64,000 nt of DNA. Origin: Lachnospiraceae bacterium. GTDB lineage: Bacteria; Bacillota; Clostridia; Lachnospirales; Lachnospiraceae. Below the pieces are notes generated by a model. That model saw only the letters and a program-made list of their open reading frames with translations. It searched no databases and was not told where the DNA came from. The stretch is from positions 62,001 through 126,000 of the forward strand of contig CAJTBF010000009.1 of NCBI GenBank assembly GCA_910574195.1, given 5' to 3'. Shown here one piece after another: positions 52,181 to 61,328 of the stretch; position 1 is the first letter of the stretch; every line of letters begins with the position of its first letter. The position numbers and the translations under genes were made by a program.

Positions 52181-53383
52181 TTGCAGGAAGGGAATCTTGT
52201 GATTTGTGATCCACAACGTCAATATGCAAGAAATCTTCTTCAGATGTTTACCCGTTATAAGACGGCAGAACTGCCGATGTATCTTTTTCATACGCTGGAA
52301 GAGCTTTCCCGATTTGCGGAACAAAAGAGAATACAGACGCTGTTGATTGCAGGAGAATTTTCAATGGATCAGCGTGGAAAGCAAAAAGCAGAGAATCTAT
52401 TCGTATTAGTAAAGAATGCACAGGATCCACTCGGAAAAGGAGAGATCGGAATTTTGCGCTATCAGAGTGCGGAAGGAATCTGGAAGCAGGTACAGAAGAG
52501 AAAAAAGGAAGCAGAAAAGAAGAGTCAGAAAAAAGGGAATCAGGAAAGGAGGAACTTAGAAAAAGGGAGTCAGGAAAGAAGGAACTTAGAAAAAGGGAAT
52601 CAGGAAAGGAGGAACTTAGAAAAAGGGAATCAGGAAAGGAAGAACTTAGAAAAAGGGAATCAGGAAAGGAGGAACTTAGAAAAAGAGAATCAGGAAAGGA
52701 GGAACTTAGAAAAAGAGAATCAGGAAAGAGGGAACCTAGAAAAAGAGAATTTAGAAAAGAAGGTTCCGGTGAAAGAGCGAAAAAGTCGGGATTCGGTCTT
52801 GAATGAAAATGAAGGAGAACTGATTGGGGTATATTCCCCGGTTCATCGTATTGGAAAAACAAAGTTTGCCATTCAACTTGCAAAGGAACTGGCAGAAAAA
52901 GAACCGGTGCTTTACTTAAATCTGGAAGAATATGCCGGTACAGAATATTATTTTTCAGAATGCCATGGGAAAACGCTGGCGGATCTGATCTACTATACAA
53001 GACAGGGAAAAGGAAATCCGGGCCTGCAAATCAGCATGATGACCGGTCAGGATGGAGAATTAGATTATATTCTGCCGATGCCTTATGTGCAGGATCTGCA
53101 GGAAGTTTCCGAGGGAGAATGGATGAAGCTGTTTCACCAGATTTTAGAACACTGTATTTATCGAAAAATTGTTTTGGATCTGGGGGACAGCATCCGTGGA
53201 CTGTTCCGGATTCTGAAAGCCTGTCATGTAGTATATACCCCATATATTGAGGAAGGGACGGCCCATGCGAAATTGAACCGGTATGCAGAAAATCTGAGAA
53301 AGAGCGGGATGGAATGTGTACTGGAAAAGACGATTCAGAAGAAAATGATACTGTCGGAGGAAAGGGGGCAGATCCGTTCGTGA
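52181..53383 (+). CDS. tadZ: TadZ/CpaE-like pilus assembly ATPase-fold protein
   Basis: A 400-residue protein. The first 110 residues resemble a receiver-like domain (LVICDPQRQYARNLLQMFTRYK). The last 190 are a MinD/ParA-type fold with a poor nucleotide loop (VYSPVHRIGKTKFAIQLAKELA in place of KGGxGKT) and VLDLGDSIRGLFRILKACHVVY. TadZ proteins place the pilus machine at the pole or membrane. Between them lie seven copies of a 10-residue unit (GNQERRNLEK), a highly charged helix-like linker. The start is TTG 52181 behind AGGAGAGGAGGG. It opens the tad operon. Confidence 0.82.
   Translation: MQEGNLVICDPQRQYARNLLQMFTRYKTAELPMYLFHTLEELSRFAEQKRIQTLLIAGEFSMDQRGKQKAENLFVLVKNAQDPLGKGEIGILRYQSAEGIWKQVQKRKKEAEKKSQKKGNQERRNLEKGSQERRNLEKGNQERRNLEKGNQERKNLEKGNQERRNLEKENQERRNLEKENQERGNLEKENLEKKVPVKERKSRDSVLNENEGELIGVYSPVHRIGKTKFAIQLAKELAEKEPVLYLNLEEYAGTEYYFSECHGKTLADLIYYTRQGKGNPGLQISMMTGQDGELDYILPMPYVQDLQEVSEGEWMKLFHQILEHCIYRKIVLDLGDSIRGLFRILKACHVVYTPYIEEGTAHAKLNRYAENLRKSGMECVLEKTIQKKMILSEERGQIRS
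52544..52753 (+). repeat. Seven 30-bp tandem repeats inside tadZ
   Basis: Unit GGGAATCAGGAAAGGAGGAA plus CTTAGAAAAA, repeated about seven times with one to three changes per copy. It keeps the frame. Confidence 0.92.
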
Positions 53384-53390
53384 AAGGAAA

Positions 53391-54599
53391 ATGAGGGAAG
53401 AGCGGCTATATGCGCTTGTAATGGACCGATTGGATCTGAGGAAAGACGTGGACGATGAGGAATTGTCGGAATTGATTCATGAGACCATCCAAAAGGAGGC
53501 AGAAGAGGACTATCTGCCGCTGAAAGAACAGATTCGTCTGAGCAGGCAATTGTTTCACTCATTCCGCAAGTTGGATCTTCTGCAGGAATTGCTGGAGGAT
53601 GAGACGATTACGGAGATTATGGTAAATGGTACGGAAGGGATTTTTCTGGAACGGGAAGGAAGGATCATTCGATCGGATAGACGATTTCTGTCTGTGGAAA
53701 AACTGGAAGATGTAATCCAACAGATTGTAGCGGGAACCAACCGGTATGTCAATGAATTATCCCCAATTGCCGATGCCAGACTGGAGGACGGCTCACGGGT
53801 GAATGTAGTGCTCAGGCCGGTGGCAGTCAATGGTCCGATTCTGACAATTCGTAAATTTCCAAAAGAGTCGGTGACAATGACACAATTAATGTCCTGGGGA
53901 AGCATCAGTGAAGAAGCAGTCGTGTTTTTGAAGATACTTGTAGCGGCAAAATATAATATTTTTGTCAGCGGAGGGACAGGCGCCGGGAAAACCACATTTT
54001 TAAATGCATTATCAGACTTTATCCCAAAGGATGAACGGCTTATCACCATTGAGGATAATGCGGAACTTCAAATCAAGGGTGTTTCTAATCTGGTACGCCT
54101 GGAGGCACGTGGTGCGAATCTGGAAGGAGAGGGTGCGGTGACCATTCGGGATCTGATTAAGTCGGCTCTGCGAATGCGTCCGGATCGAATTGTTGTTGGG
54201 GAAGTGCGTGGGGAAGAGACGGTGGATATGATCTCTTCCGCCATGCTGAACGGACATAGTGGCTCTATGTCTACGGGGCATGCAAACAATCCGGCAGATA
54301 TGCTGCATCGGTTGGAGACGATGATGATGATGGGAATTGATCTTCCCCTTACGGCAATTCAAAGACAGATTGGATCCGCATTAGATATTATTATTCATCT
54401 GGGAAGGCTTCGGGATAAGAGCAGAAAAGTATTGGAAATTGCGGAAATACTTGGGTATGAAGAAGGGCAGATAAAAATGCATACACTTTTTAAATTTCAG
54501 GAGGAGGGAACAAAACATGAAAAAGTTCATGGAACATTGGTGAAGGTGGAAGAGCTGTTTTTTCGGGACAAGCTGCTGGCAGCAGGATATTCGGTGTAG
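53391..54599 (+). CDS. tadA: TadA/CpaF secretion ATPase
   Basis: A 402-residue hexameric ATPase powering Tad pilus assembly. The helical N-domain (residues 1-75) is followed by ITEIMVNGTEGIFLEREG, the Walker A loop ISGGTGAGKTTFLNAL-like (FVSGGTGAGKTTF), the Asp box LITIEDNAELQ, Walker B RPDRIVVGEVRGEE and the His box GHSGSMSTGHANNPADML. ATG 53391 follows AAAGGAAA, eight bases after tadZ. Confidence 0.96.
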   Translation: MREERLYALVMDRLDLRKDVDDEELSELIHETIQKEAEEDYLPLKEQIRLSRQLFHSFRKLDLLQELLEDETITEIMVNGTEGIFLEREGRIIRSDRRFLSVEKLEDVIQQIVAGTNRYVNELSPIADARLEDGSRVNVVLRPVAVNGPILTIRKFPKESVTMTQLMSWGSISEEAVVFLKILVAAKYNIFVSGGTGAGKTTFLNALSDFIPKDERLITIEDNAELQIKGVSNLVRLEARGANLEGEGAVTIRDLIKSALRMRPDRIVVGEVRGEETVDMISSAMLNGHSGSMSTGHANNPADMLHRLETMMMMGIDLPLTAIQRQIGSALDIIIHLGRLRDKSRKVLEIAEILGYEEGQIKMHTLFKFQEEGTKHEKVHGTLVKVEELFFRDKLLAAGYSV

Positions 54600-54633
54600 G
54601 GACTATCTGCAGGCAGGAGGGAAGGCGATAATA

Positions 54634-55305
54634 CTGAACATTCTATTATCGTACTTGTTTTATAATACCTGGAAGGCGGTTTTGTTTTTGCTGCCGGTGA
54701 GTGCGTTTTACTTATGGCGGTGGAGGAAAGAATTGTGGGGCAGGAAAGAAGCGGAATTTCGAAAGCAATTTCGGGATGGAATGCAGATTTTGTCCTCCAC
54801 GCTGCGGGCAGGGTATTCTGTGGAAAATGCCATCAGGGAGACAGAGAAAGACCTGCGGCCGTTGTATCCGAAGGAGAGCCGGATCTGCATGGAATTTGCA
54901 TGTATGGTCCATGCACTGGATATGAACCAGACTGCGGAGCAGGTGTTGAAAGAGATGGCCGAGCGGACGAAACAGGAGGATGTGGAAAGTTTTGTGACGG
55001 TTTTTGCAACGGCAAAGCGAACAGGAGGGGACAGCATTGCCATATTGAAGAATACAGTGAGAATGATTGGAGAGAAGATGGATGTAGAGCGGGAAATTCA
55101 GACAATGCTTACCGCAAAGCGATTAGAATTCCAGTTGATGTGTGTGATTCCTCTGGGGATGGTGCTGTATATGCGGCTGGCTTTTCCGGAATTTCTGGCA
55201 GTTTTGTATGGAAATCTTGCAGGAGGAATTCTAATGACCATATGTCTGGCCGTCTATGGCGCAGCGTGGTGGCTGGGATGGAAACTGCTGCGAATCGAAG
55301 TGTAG
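54634..55305 (+). CDS. tadB: TadB-like type II secretion F protein
   Basis: About 220 residues of an inner-membrane platform protein. There is a first hydrophobic helix (residues 1-25), a cytoplasmic T2SSF domain (QFRDGMQILSSTLRAGYSVENAIRETEKDL, FATAKRTGGDSIAILKNTV) and two helices at the end (LMCVIPLGMVLYMRLAF, GGILMTICLAVYGAAWWLGW). No ATG, GTG or TTG is properly spaced from AGGAGGGAAGG at 54615-54625. CTG 54634 fits best, TTG 54655 is 29 bases away, so the start is uncertain and likely unusual. Confidence 0.8.
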   Translation: MNILLSYLFYNTWKAVLFLLPVSAFYLWRWRKELWGRKEAEFRKQFRDGMQILSSTLRAGYSVENAIRETEKDLRPLYPKESRICMEFACMVHALDMNQTAEQVLKEMAERTKQEDVESFVTVFATAKRTGGDSIAILKNTVRMIGEKMDVEREIQTMLTAKRLEFQLMCVIPLGMVLYMRLAFPEFLAVLYGNLAGGILMTICLAVYGAAWWLGWKLLRIEV

Positions 55306-55503
55306 AAAACCCATACTGTGATACGGAAAGAACAGGGATAAAAGAACGGGAACAAAACATTGTATTAATAATCAGGTAAATATCGCTCGCTGTTCACACC
55401 ATCGCTGCATTGGAGTACGGTCAACGATGCCACCGGGAAAAGAATCACACAGGAGGAGGGAAAAAGATAAGAGAAAAGAGAAGCAGTGGAAAAAGGGCAG
55501 GAA

Positions 55504-56754
55504 ATGAAAAGGAAAAAATGCAAAAGAATTGAAAAAAAATTGACAGTACGGATTGTCGTTGTTTTCTTGTTTACCGGAAGCCTGGCAGCGGCAATTTACC
55601 TGGCGGATCATAGGGGATATCTGCCCCGTGATCAGAACGGAAACCAGGTATTGACGCGAAACAACCAGGGAGAGGGGGAACGGCAGGAAGAACTGGATGT
55701 AACGGTGGGGGATATCAGGGAACGGCTGACGGTGGAAGTGCAGGAACAGGAGTATACACCGAAACAAAGGGAAAAAATTTTTCGGCTGGCGAAAGATAAC
55801 CTGGAAACATGGATTCTTGGAGACAATAAGAGTCTGGATGAGGTACATAAGGATCTTCGGTTGATTCCGGAAATTCCGGAATATGGAATCCGGATTTCCT
55901 GGGAGCTGGACCGCTACGACGTCATGAACCAGCAGGGCGAACTTCAGACAGAATATTTGACTGATGACGGAACTCTGGTAAAACTGACTGCGCTTCTTCA
56001 ATATAAGGAAGAAAAAGAACAGGTAGAGTTTTATGCAAAGGTATATCCCCCTGTTCTGAGTAAAAAAGAAAGGATTCTGAAAGAACTGGATGCAGAAATG
56101 GGACGGTTGGATGAGGAGACAAAGGAGCAGGAACATTATATACTCCCCTCGGTAGTTGACGGAAAGTTTGTCGAGTGGAAATATAGAAAAGGTGATCGGA
56201 CGGCAGGAATTCTTCTTCTTGGAATTGTCCTGGTATTCTTTTTATATGTATCAGAACGGGAAAAGGAGAAGAAACAAAAAGAGAAACGGGCCTTGCAGTT
56301 GATGCTGGATTATCCGCAGATTATTAATCAATTTACGTTATATCTGGGAGCAGGCATGACAGTAAGAAAAGCATGGGGACGTATCGCGGAGGATTATGAG
56401 GAACGAAAATCAGAGAAAGGGAGAAGGGACGCTTACGAGGAGATGCTTTATACGCTGCACGAGATACAGAGCGGGATCTCGGAGGGAGAGTGTTATGAGC
56501 GTTTTGGGGAACGATGCGTGTTGTCCATATACAAAAAATTTGGAACCATGCTTTCCCAAAATATGAAAAAGGGGACCAAAGGATTGGCAGTCCTCTTGAA
56601 GCAGGAGGCAGATCGAGCCTTTGAGGAACGAAAAAATCTCGCGAAACGTCTGGGAGAGGAAGCGGGCACAAAAATGCTGATTCCTTTATTTTTGATGCTT
56701 TTAGTTGTTCTGGTGATGATTGTGGTACCGGCATTTTTTTCGATACAACTATAA
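55504..56754 (+). CDS. tadC: TadC-like type II secretion F protein
   Basis: A 416-residue partner of TadB. An N-terminal helix (TVRIVVVFLFTGSLAAAIYLA) is followed by an unusual 190-residue extracytoplasmic-type region with FRLAKDNLETWILGDNKSLDEV, then a helix (AGILLLGIVLVFFLYV), the T2SSF domain (LMLDYPQIINQFTLYLGAGMTVRKAW) and a final helix (IPLFLMLLVVLVMIVVPAFF). Standard TadC is about 280-310 residues, so the middle region is extra. ATG 55504 follows AAAGGGCAGG. Confidence 0.85.
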   Translation: MKRKKCKRIEKKLTVRIVVVFLFTGSLAAAIYLADHRGYLPRDQNGNQVLTRNNQGEGERQEELDVTVGDIRERLTVEVQEQEYTPKQREKIFRLAKDNLETWILGDNKSLDEVHKDLRLIPEIPEYGIRISWELDRYDVMNQQGELQTEYLTDDGTLVKLTALLQYKEEKEQVEFYAKVYPPVLSKKERILKELDAEMGRLDEETKEQEHYILPSVVDGKFVEWKYRKGDRTAGILLLGIVLVFFLYVSEREKEKKQKEKRALQLMLDYPQIINQFTLYLGAGMTVRKAWGRIAEDYEERKSEKGRRDAYEEMLYTLHEIQSGISEGECYERFGERCVLSIYKKFGTMLSQNMKKGTKGLAVLLKQEADRAFEERKNLAKRLGEEAGTKMLIPLFLMLLVVLVMIVVPAFFSIQL

Positions 56755-56770
56755 TGAAAAATCGTGCATC

Positions 56771-56806
56771 TATTCGAACATCCCGCAGTGCGTGCTCCTG
56801 TTGGAG
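56771..56806 (-). repeat. Dispersed repeat family A, inverted copy
   Basis: On the minus strand CTCCAACAGGAGCA then GCGGGATGTTCGAATA match the family A pattern CTCCGGCAGGAGCA and GGGATGCCCGGAT. It lies between tadC and the pilin gene. Confidence 0.55.
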
Positions 56807-56887
56807 TAGGGATAGCAAACAGAGGATTTATTACGACAATTTGAGAAGTACAGAAAGTGAGAAGTACAGAAAGGAGAGCTATTTATT

Positions 56888-57097
56888 ATGAAAAAGGTAA
56901 AAAAACTGGGGAAATATATTTGGAACAAAGTTTGTTATAGTGTGCAGATTCTGCAGGATAATTCCGGGATGTCAGTCATTGAACTGCTGCTGATTCTGGT
57001 TGTGATGATTGCACTGATTTTGATATTTAAAAATCAATTGATCAATCTGGTAAATACAATTTTTCAAAAAATCACCAGCGAGAGTTCAGGCATCTAA
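56888..57097 (+). CDS. Flp-type (Flp1-like) pilin
   Basis: A 69-residue pilin subunit. A basic leader (MKKVKKLGKYIWNKVCYSVQILQDNSG) ends before MSVIELLLILVVMIALILIF, the hydrophobic helix with Glu at +5-like position typical of type IVb pilins cut by an A24 prepilin peptidase. The tail is short, as in Flp1-like proteins. AAGGAGAGC precedes ATG 56888. It lies between the platform genes and the minor pilin genes. Confidence 0.88.
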   Translation: MKKVKKLGKYIWNKVCYSVQILQDNSGMSVIELLLILVVMIALILIFKNQLINLVNTIFQKITSESSGI

Positions 57098-58447
57098 GTG
57101 GGAATCCAAATGAAGAAAGGAGAGATCACCGCGTTTCTGAGTTTGATTTTTGTACTTCTTGTATCGTTCATATTGGCCATGACAGAGAGTGCGTCCATTC
57201 AGACGGCAAAAAACGGAAAGCGCTTAGATGTAGACCGGGCAGTTTTTTCCTTTTTTGGAGAATATCAAAAAGAATTGTTGGAAGAGTACGAAGTTTTTTC
57301 CGTGGAGGGGACCTACGAAACAGGGCATTTTGCAGAAACACTTCTGCTGGATCGAATGGCTTATTACGGGAGTATGGGAATCCGGCAGGAGATTACAGAG
57401 ATTCAATTGCTGACAGATCGGGGAGGGGCGGCATTTCGGGAACAGGTGCTGGAATATATGGAACAGCGTACAGGAATTGCAATTGCCCGTGATTTGACGG
57501 GACTGGCGGAAACATGGGAAGAGAGAGAAATGCAGGGAGAGGATATGTCCAGACAGTTGGATCAAATTCTTCCGGAAAACAGGGAGATATTGCCGGAGGA
57601 AAGTAACGGTATCATACAGGCCAGAGAAAGCGGAATCCTTTCGCTTGTATTGCCCCGGGCTTTTCCACTGTCAGGAAAGACAATCCGACGGGAAGAGCAG
57701 GTGTCGATTCGTTCCCGGCAGACCGGAAGAGGAAGTTTTCCGGTGAGAAGCGGACAAGGCAAAGTGGAGGAAAGACTGCTTTTTGGCTCTTATATTGCGG
57801 ATAAACTGGGATGTGCAGTGGAACAGAAGTCCGAAAACAGAAATCTGGATTATGAATTGGAATATCTCTTATATGGAAAGGAAAGCGATAAAAAGAATCT
57901 GGAGGAAGTGGTGAACCGATTATTATTCTTTCGTTTTGCAATGAATTACATGTATTTGTTGACGGACGCACAAAAGCAGGGAGAAGTACAGACCATGTCC
58001 GCTGCTATTTCTCTGGTGGTTTTACAGCCGGAACTGGAGGAACTGATCCGACAGATTTTGCTGATCTTATGGGCATTTGGGGAAAGTGTGATGGATTTAC
58101 GTTCTCTCCTTTCAGGGAAACGCTCGGCGGTTGTCAAGAATGCGGAAAACTGGCAGCTTCCGCTGGGAGGATTATTCCGTCTTGGAACAGCGGAGGATAC
58201 GCAGGAAGGAATGGATGCGGCGGACGGACTGACGTATTCGCAGTATCTGCAGATTTTGCTGCTTTTGAAAAAAGATTCTGAATTGACGATGCGGACATTG
58301 GATCGGGTAGAGCAAAATCTGATTTATGAAAAAGGCTTGTCTTTTTTTCGCGCGGATGCCTGTGTGACAAAAATAAAGTTATGGAATACGGCAGATATAT
58401 GGAACGGGACGACATATTCCTTTCCCGCCTATTATGGATATTCATGA
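57098..58447 (+). CDS. DUF5702-like pilus-associated membrane protein
   Basis: A 449-residue protein whose N-terminus has a pseudopilin-like helix (GEITAFLSLIFVLLVSFILAMTESASIQTA). The large remainder is predicted outside, charged and without Cys clusters. Proteins of this type (DUF5702) are routine members of clostridial tad operons and may act as minor pilins or pilus tip parts. GTG 57098 directly follows the pilin stop; ATG 57110 in the same frame is an alternative start. Confidence 0.78.
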   Translation: MGIQMKKGEITAFLSLIFVLLVSFILAMTESASIQTAKNGKRLDVDRAVFSFFGEYQKELLEEYEVFSVEGTYETGHFAETLLLDRMAYYGSMGIRQEITEIQLLTDRGGAAFREQVLEYMEQRTGIAIARDLTGLAETWEEREMQGEDMSRQLDQILPENREILPEESNGIIQARESGILSLVLPRAFPLSGKTIRREEQVSIRSRQTGRGSFPVRSGQGKVEERLLFGSYIADKLGCAVEQKSENRNLDYELEYLLYGKESDKKNLEEVVNRLLFFRFAMNYMYLLTDAQKQGEVQTMSAAISLVVLQPELEELIRQILLILWAFGESVMDLRSLLSGKRSAVVKNAENWQLPLGGLFRLGTAEDTQEGMDAADGLTYSQYLQILLLLKKDSELTMRTLDRVEQNLIYEKGLSFFRADACVTKIKLWNTADIWNGTTYSFPAYYGYS

Positions 58448-58561
58448 CATTTGATACAATATTATTCTTTTGGGCCTGATATAGATGCCTGGTCTTCTTG
58501 AGTCTGCTTGTTTCCCGCAAGCAAAAATCCCAAAACAAAAATAAAAAGAAAGGAAAAGAAG

Positions 58562-59365
58562 ATGACTCTTATACGAAAAAGCAAAAATATCATACACTCT
58601 GTTCAAGAACAGGCATCTATATCAGGTCCAAAAGGAAGTATGACGGTGGAAGCGGCATTGTCTATTCCTCTCTTTCTGTTTGCGGTACTCTGCCTTGTGT
58701 TTTTATTGGAAATACAGGCAATCCGATTTTCTGTAAAGTCCGCCGCCCAAAGTGCGGCAAAAAAGGTCGCGGAAGAAGTGGCGGTTCTTCCGGTTCTGAA
58801 TCCGTTTCAATTGAAAGCAGATCTGGTTCAACTGCTGGACGCCGGACGTCTGGAGCGCAGCATTGTGGATGGAGGAAGCGCAGGAATTCAATGTGCCGCT
58901 TCCTGGTATCAGCAGAATACCGGGGAATTGCATATTTGCATTCGATATACGGTAAGACTTCCGTTTCCGGGATTTTTGAATGTGGGGATGAAACAAAAAG
59001 AAGAATTCACGATAAAGGCATGGACGGGATATATCAGGCCCGGTCTGACAGAGGAAGAGGATCAGATTGTGTATATCACGGATACCGGCGGAGTCTATCA
59101 TGAGAATTATCAATGTACATATCTGCGTCTTTCGATTCGTTTTGTTCCGCTTGCAGGAGTTGATACGCTTCGAAATCTGGACGGCGGCAGATATCGTGCC
59201 TGTGAAAAATGTGTGCATGGGGAGGCAATGGCGGGAGTTTATATTACGGACAGCGGAAGTAGTTATCATCACTCGCTTGGGTGCAGCGGATTGAAACGTT
59301 CCATACGCGCCGTGAAAAAATCAGAAGTATCCGGCCGGCCGGGGTGCAGCCGGTGTACCGGGTAA
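58562..59365 (+). CDS. TadE-like pseudopilin with duplicated Cys-His module
   Basis: A 267-residue protein. A basic N-terminus leads to [27 protein letters not shown], a TadE-type helix with Glu. The C-terminal 100 residues carry two copies of a module: [19 protein letters not shown] ending YRACEKC, and [19 protein letters not shown] ending PGCSRC. Each has a Tyr-His, one Cys and a CxxC, the pattern of small zinc-binding units at the ends of some secreted nucleases. So the exposed part may bind metal. ATG 58562 follows AAAGGAAAAGAAG. Confidence 0.82.
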   Translation: MTLIRKSKNIIHSVQEQASISGPKGSMTVEAALSIPLFLFAVLCLVFLLEIQAIRFSVKSAAQSAAKKVAEEVAVLPVLNPFQLKADLVQLLDAGRLERSIVDGGSAGIQCAASWYQQNTGELHICIRYTVRLPFPGFLNVGMKQKEEFTIKAWTGYIRPGLTEEEDQIVYITDTGGVYHENYQCTYLRLSIRFVPLAGVDTLRNLDGGRYRACEKCVHGEAMAGVYITDSGSSYHHSLGCSGLKRSIRAVKKSEVSGRPGCSRCTG

Positions 59366-59495
59366 GGGCGGAATATGGACTGGATATAAGGCGGCCGGAT
59401 GAGCAGGGAACATAGACGGATCTTTTGAAATGGCGGGAGACGTGGGTGTCTGGTCGGGAATCGGATGGACATAAGGTGTGGAAAGGAGAAGCGGG

Positions 59496-59927
59496 GTGGA
59501 GAAGTTTAGTCAGATGAGTTGTGTGTTGTATCTTTGTGGATTATCTGTTCTGGATATTCGCCGCAGAAGACTTCCGGTATACCTGCTGGTAGCCGGAGTG
59601 GGAATGGCGGTGGTATATCAGGTGTTTTTTGGAAAAGATTCGTGGCTGTTCAGTCTGGCCGGGGCAGCGGTGGGAGTACTCTTTTTAGGAGTCAGTAAAT
59701 GGACGGAAGAAGCGTTTGGCTATGGAGATAGTATTTTGATTCTGATTCTCGGAATCTATCTTGGAGTCTGGCAGCAGTTTTATCTGCTCCTCATTGCTTT
59801 TTTATTGGCAGCCGGATTTTCTGTGGGTGCATTGACCTGCCGACATTTCAAAAGAAAGACGGTATTTCCTTTCGTACCATTTTTGGGGGCGGCATATCTG
59901 GGAATGCTGCTGATGGGGATTTTATGA
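59496..59927 (+). CDS. tadV: Prepilin peptidase (A24, TadV-like)
   Basis: A 143-residue inner-membrane aspartic protease that removes pilin leaders. The first catalytic Asp is in LSVLDIRRRRLP and the second in the GxGD motif, here FGYGDSILILILG. About four membrane helices are present. Single-domain size matches TadV/CpaA. GTG 59496 has AAGGAG seven bases upstream. It overlaps the next gene by 4 bases. Confidence 0.9.
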   Translation: MEKFSQMSCVLYLCGLSVLDIRRRRLPVYLLVAGVGMAVVYQVFFGKDSWLFSLAGAAVGVLFLGVSKWTEEAFGYGDSILILILGIYLGVWQQFYLLLIAFLLAAGFSVGALTCRHFKRKTVFPFVPFLGAAYLGMLLMGIL

Positions 59928-60406
59928 AAAAGAGGCATGTAAAGAGAAAAAATGTGCAAGGCGTTATCACTGTGGAAATGTCGTATTTGATTCCGATTAT
60001 ACTTTTATTGTTTCTACTGGTGATCTATACGATTTTTTATTATCATGACAAAAATATCTTATTGGGAGCGGCCAGCGAAACGGTAGTATTGGGGGCGCAG
60101 GAGAAGAGAAGGCCGGAAGATCTTTCACCGGTAAATCTGGAAGAATTCTACATGGAAAGAGTGAGAGGGAAAGTATTGCTTTTTTCGGAAATCCGGATAT
60201 CGGTTGAAAGCACAGACCGATGGATTGAAGCAGAAGTATATGCGGCAAAGGGGAAAATGCAGATACATGTGATGCAGAGATCATTTTTGATGGAACCGGA
60301 GAAAAAAATTCGAAGAAAAAGAATTCTGGAAGGTGTGATACGACCGGAGAGAAATGAAACAGAAGAGTATACGGAGGTGGAAGAACATGCTTCAGACGGA
60401 ATTTGA
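59924..60406 (+). CDS. TadE-like minor pilin
   Basis: A 160-residue protein with a basic start (MKKRHVKRKNVQG) and the pseudopilin helix VITVEMSYLIPIILLLFLLVIYTIFYYHD, including the TVE(M/A) cleavage-site pattern. The C-terminus is charged (KKIRRKRILEGVIRPERNETEEY). The ATGA overlap with the prepilin peptidase points to coupled translation. Likely a minor pilin. Confidence 0.85.
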   Translation: MKKRHVKRKNVQGVITVEMSYLIPIILLLFLLVIYTIFYYHDKNILLGAASETVVLGAQEKRRPEDLSPVNLEEFYMERVRGKVLLFSEIRISVESTDRWIEAEVYAAKGKMQIHVMQRSFLMEPEKKIRRKRILEGVIRPERNETEEYTEVEEHASDGI

Positions 60407-61328
60407 GACAAAGTTAAATCGAGTGTATCTGCACATTTACAGAGAAAACTCCTATGAAGAAGATTATCAGATGCCTATGCTGCATCAGAATAAGATTCCG
60501 GGACTTCTCACGGTAAATGGATGTGAAATAGAAGGAAAGTCCAGATATACATATGAAGCCAGCGGGCTAATCTCTATGACAACCAGATATGAGAAAGTAT
60601 GTATAAGAAAAGAAGAAATACAAAAATTTATAGCAGAAATACTGGAAATGACAGAGAGATTACAGGAATATATGCTGAATCCAGGCTGCTTGATTTTGGA
60701 ACCGGAATATATTTTTTATGGAAAGGGCGGATGGTATTTTTGCTACCTCCCGGATTTGGAAAAATCAATGGATGAGGCATTCCATAAATTGACAGAGTAT
60801 TTTGTAAAGCTGCTGGACTATGAAGATACGGAGGGGATTTTTCTTGCGTATGAGCTGCATAAGGCGACGCTGCAGGAGCATTATGATTTGCGGCAGATTA
60901 TGAGAAAGTATGAAATACATGCGGCAAAAAGAAAAAAAGTACAGATGGCGCAAGATCAGCGAAAAAGGGAAAGGAAACGGACAGAGAAAGGGTGGACAGC
61001 AGAAAAATCGGAAGAACAGTCTTTGGAACCAGAATTGACGTTTGGAACTTCGGATGGAAATATATTTTATCTCACAGAGGAGGATACGCGTGAAACAGAG
61101 AACTTACATACGAAAAAATCACAGGAATCAAAGCGGCGCTCTCAGGGATGTACAAAAAAGGAATCAGGAGAAAACGAAATCGGCCCTGCGGATGAGCGCA
61201 AAGTACAGATGCCGGAAATGCTCCGGGAGGAAGGAGGTTGGTGGAAGTCCTGGCGGAAGACGGCAAATGGTATTCGCAGGAAACGTTGGGGAAACTGGGA
61301 GGATTTGATTTTAGAAACGGATGAGTAA
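60387..61328 (+). CDS. DUF6382-like cytoplasmic protein of the tad operon, FHA part missing
   Basis: A 313-residue soluble protein. The first 190 residues resemble the DUF6382 domain (YTYEASGLISMTTRYEKVCIRKEEIQKFIAEI, CLILEPEYIFYGKGGWYFCYLPD), which in related tad loci is joined to a C-terminal phosphothreonine-binding FHA domain. Here the rest is a charged, low-complexity tail (ERKRTEKGWTAEKSEEQSLEPE) without an FHA pattern. It begins inside the preceding gene at ATG 60387 behind GGAGGTGG. Possibly C-terminally shortened by the Rpn insertion that follows at once. Confidence 0.7.
   Translation: MLQTEFETKLNRVYLHIYRENSYEEDYQMPMLHQNKIPGLLTVNGCEIEGKSRYTYEASGLISMTTRYEKVCIRKEEIQKFIAEILEMTERLQEYMLNPGCLILEPEYIFYGKGGWYFCYLPDLEKSMDEAFHKLTEYFVKLLDYEDTEGIFLAYELHKATLQEHYDLRQIMRKYEIHAAKRKKVQMAQDQRKRERKRTEKGWTAEKSEEQSLEPELTFGTSDGNIFYLTEEDTRETENLHTKKSQESKRRSQGCTKKESGENEIGPADERKVQMPEMLREEGGWWKSWRKTANGIRRKRWGNWEDLILETDE

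Noticed and set aside
52248-53000. 250-codon minus-strand frame across tadZ
   Set aside because: Mirror of the 30-bp repeats (SLFLSSSFPD units), no ribosome site, antisense to a well-supported gene.
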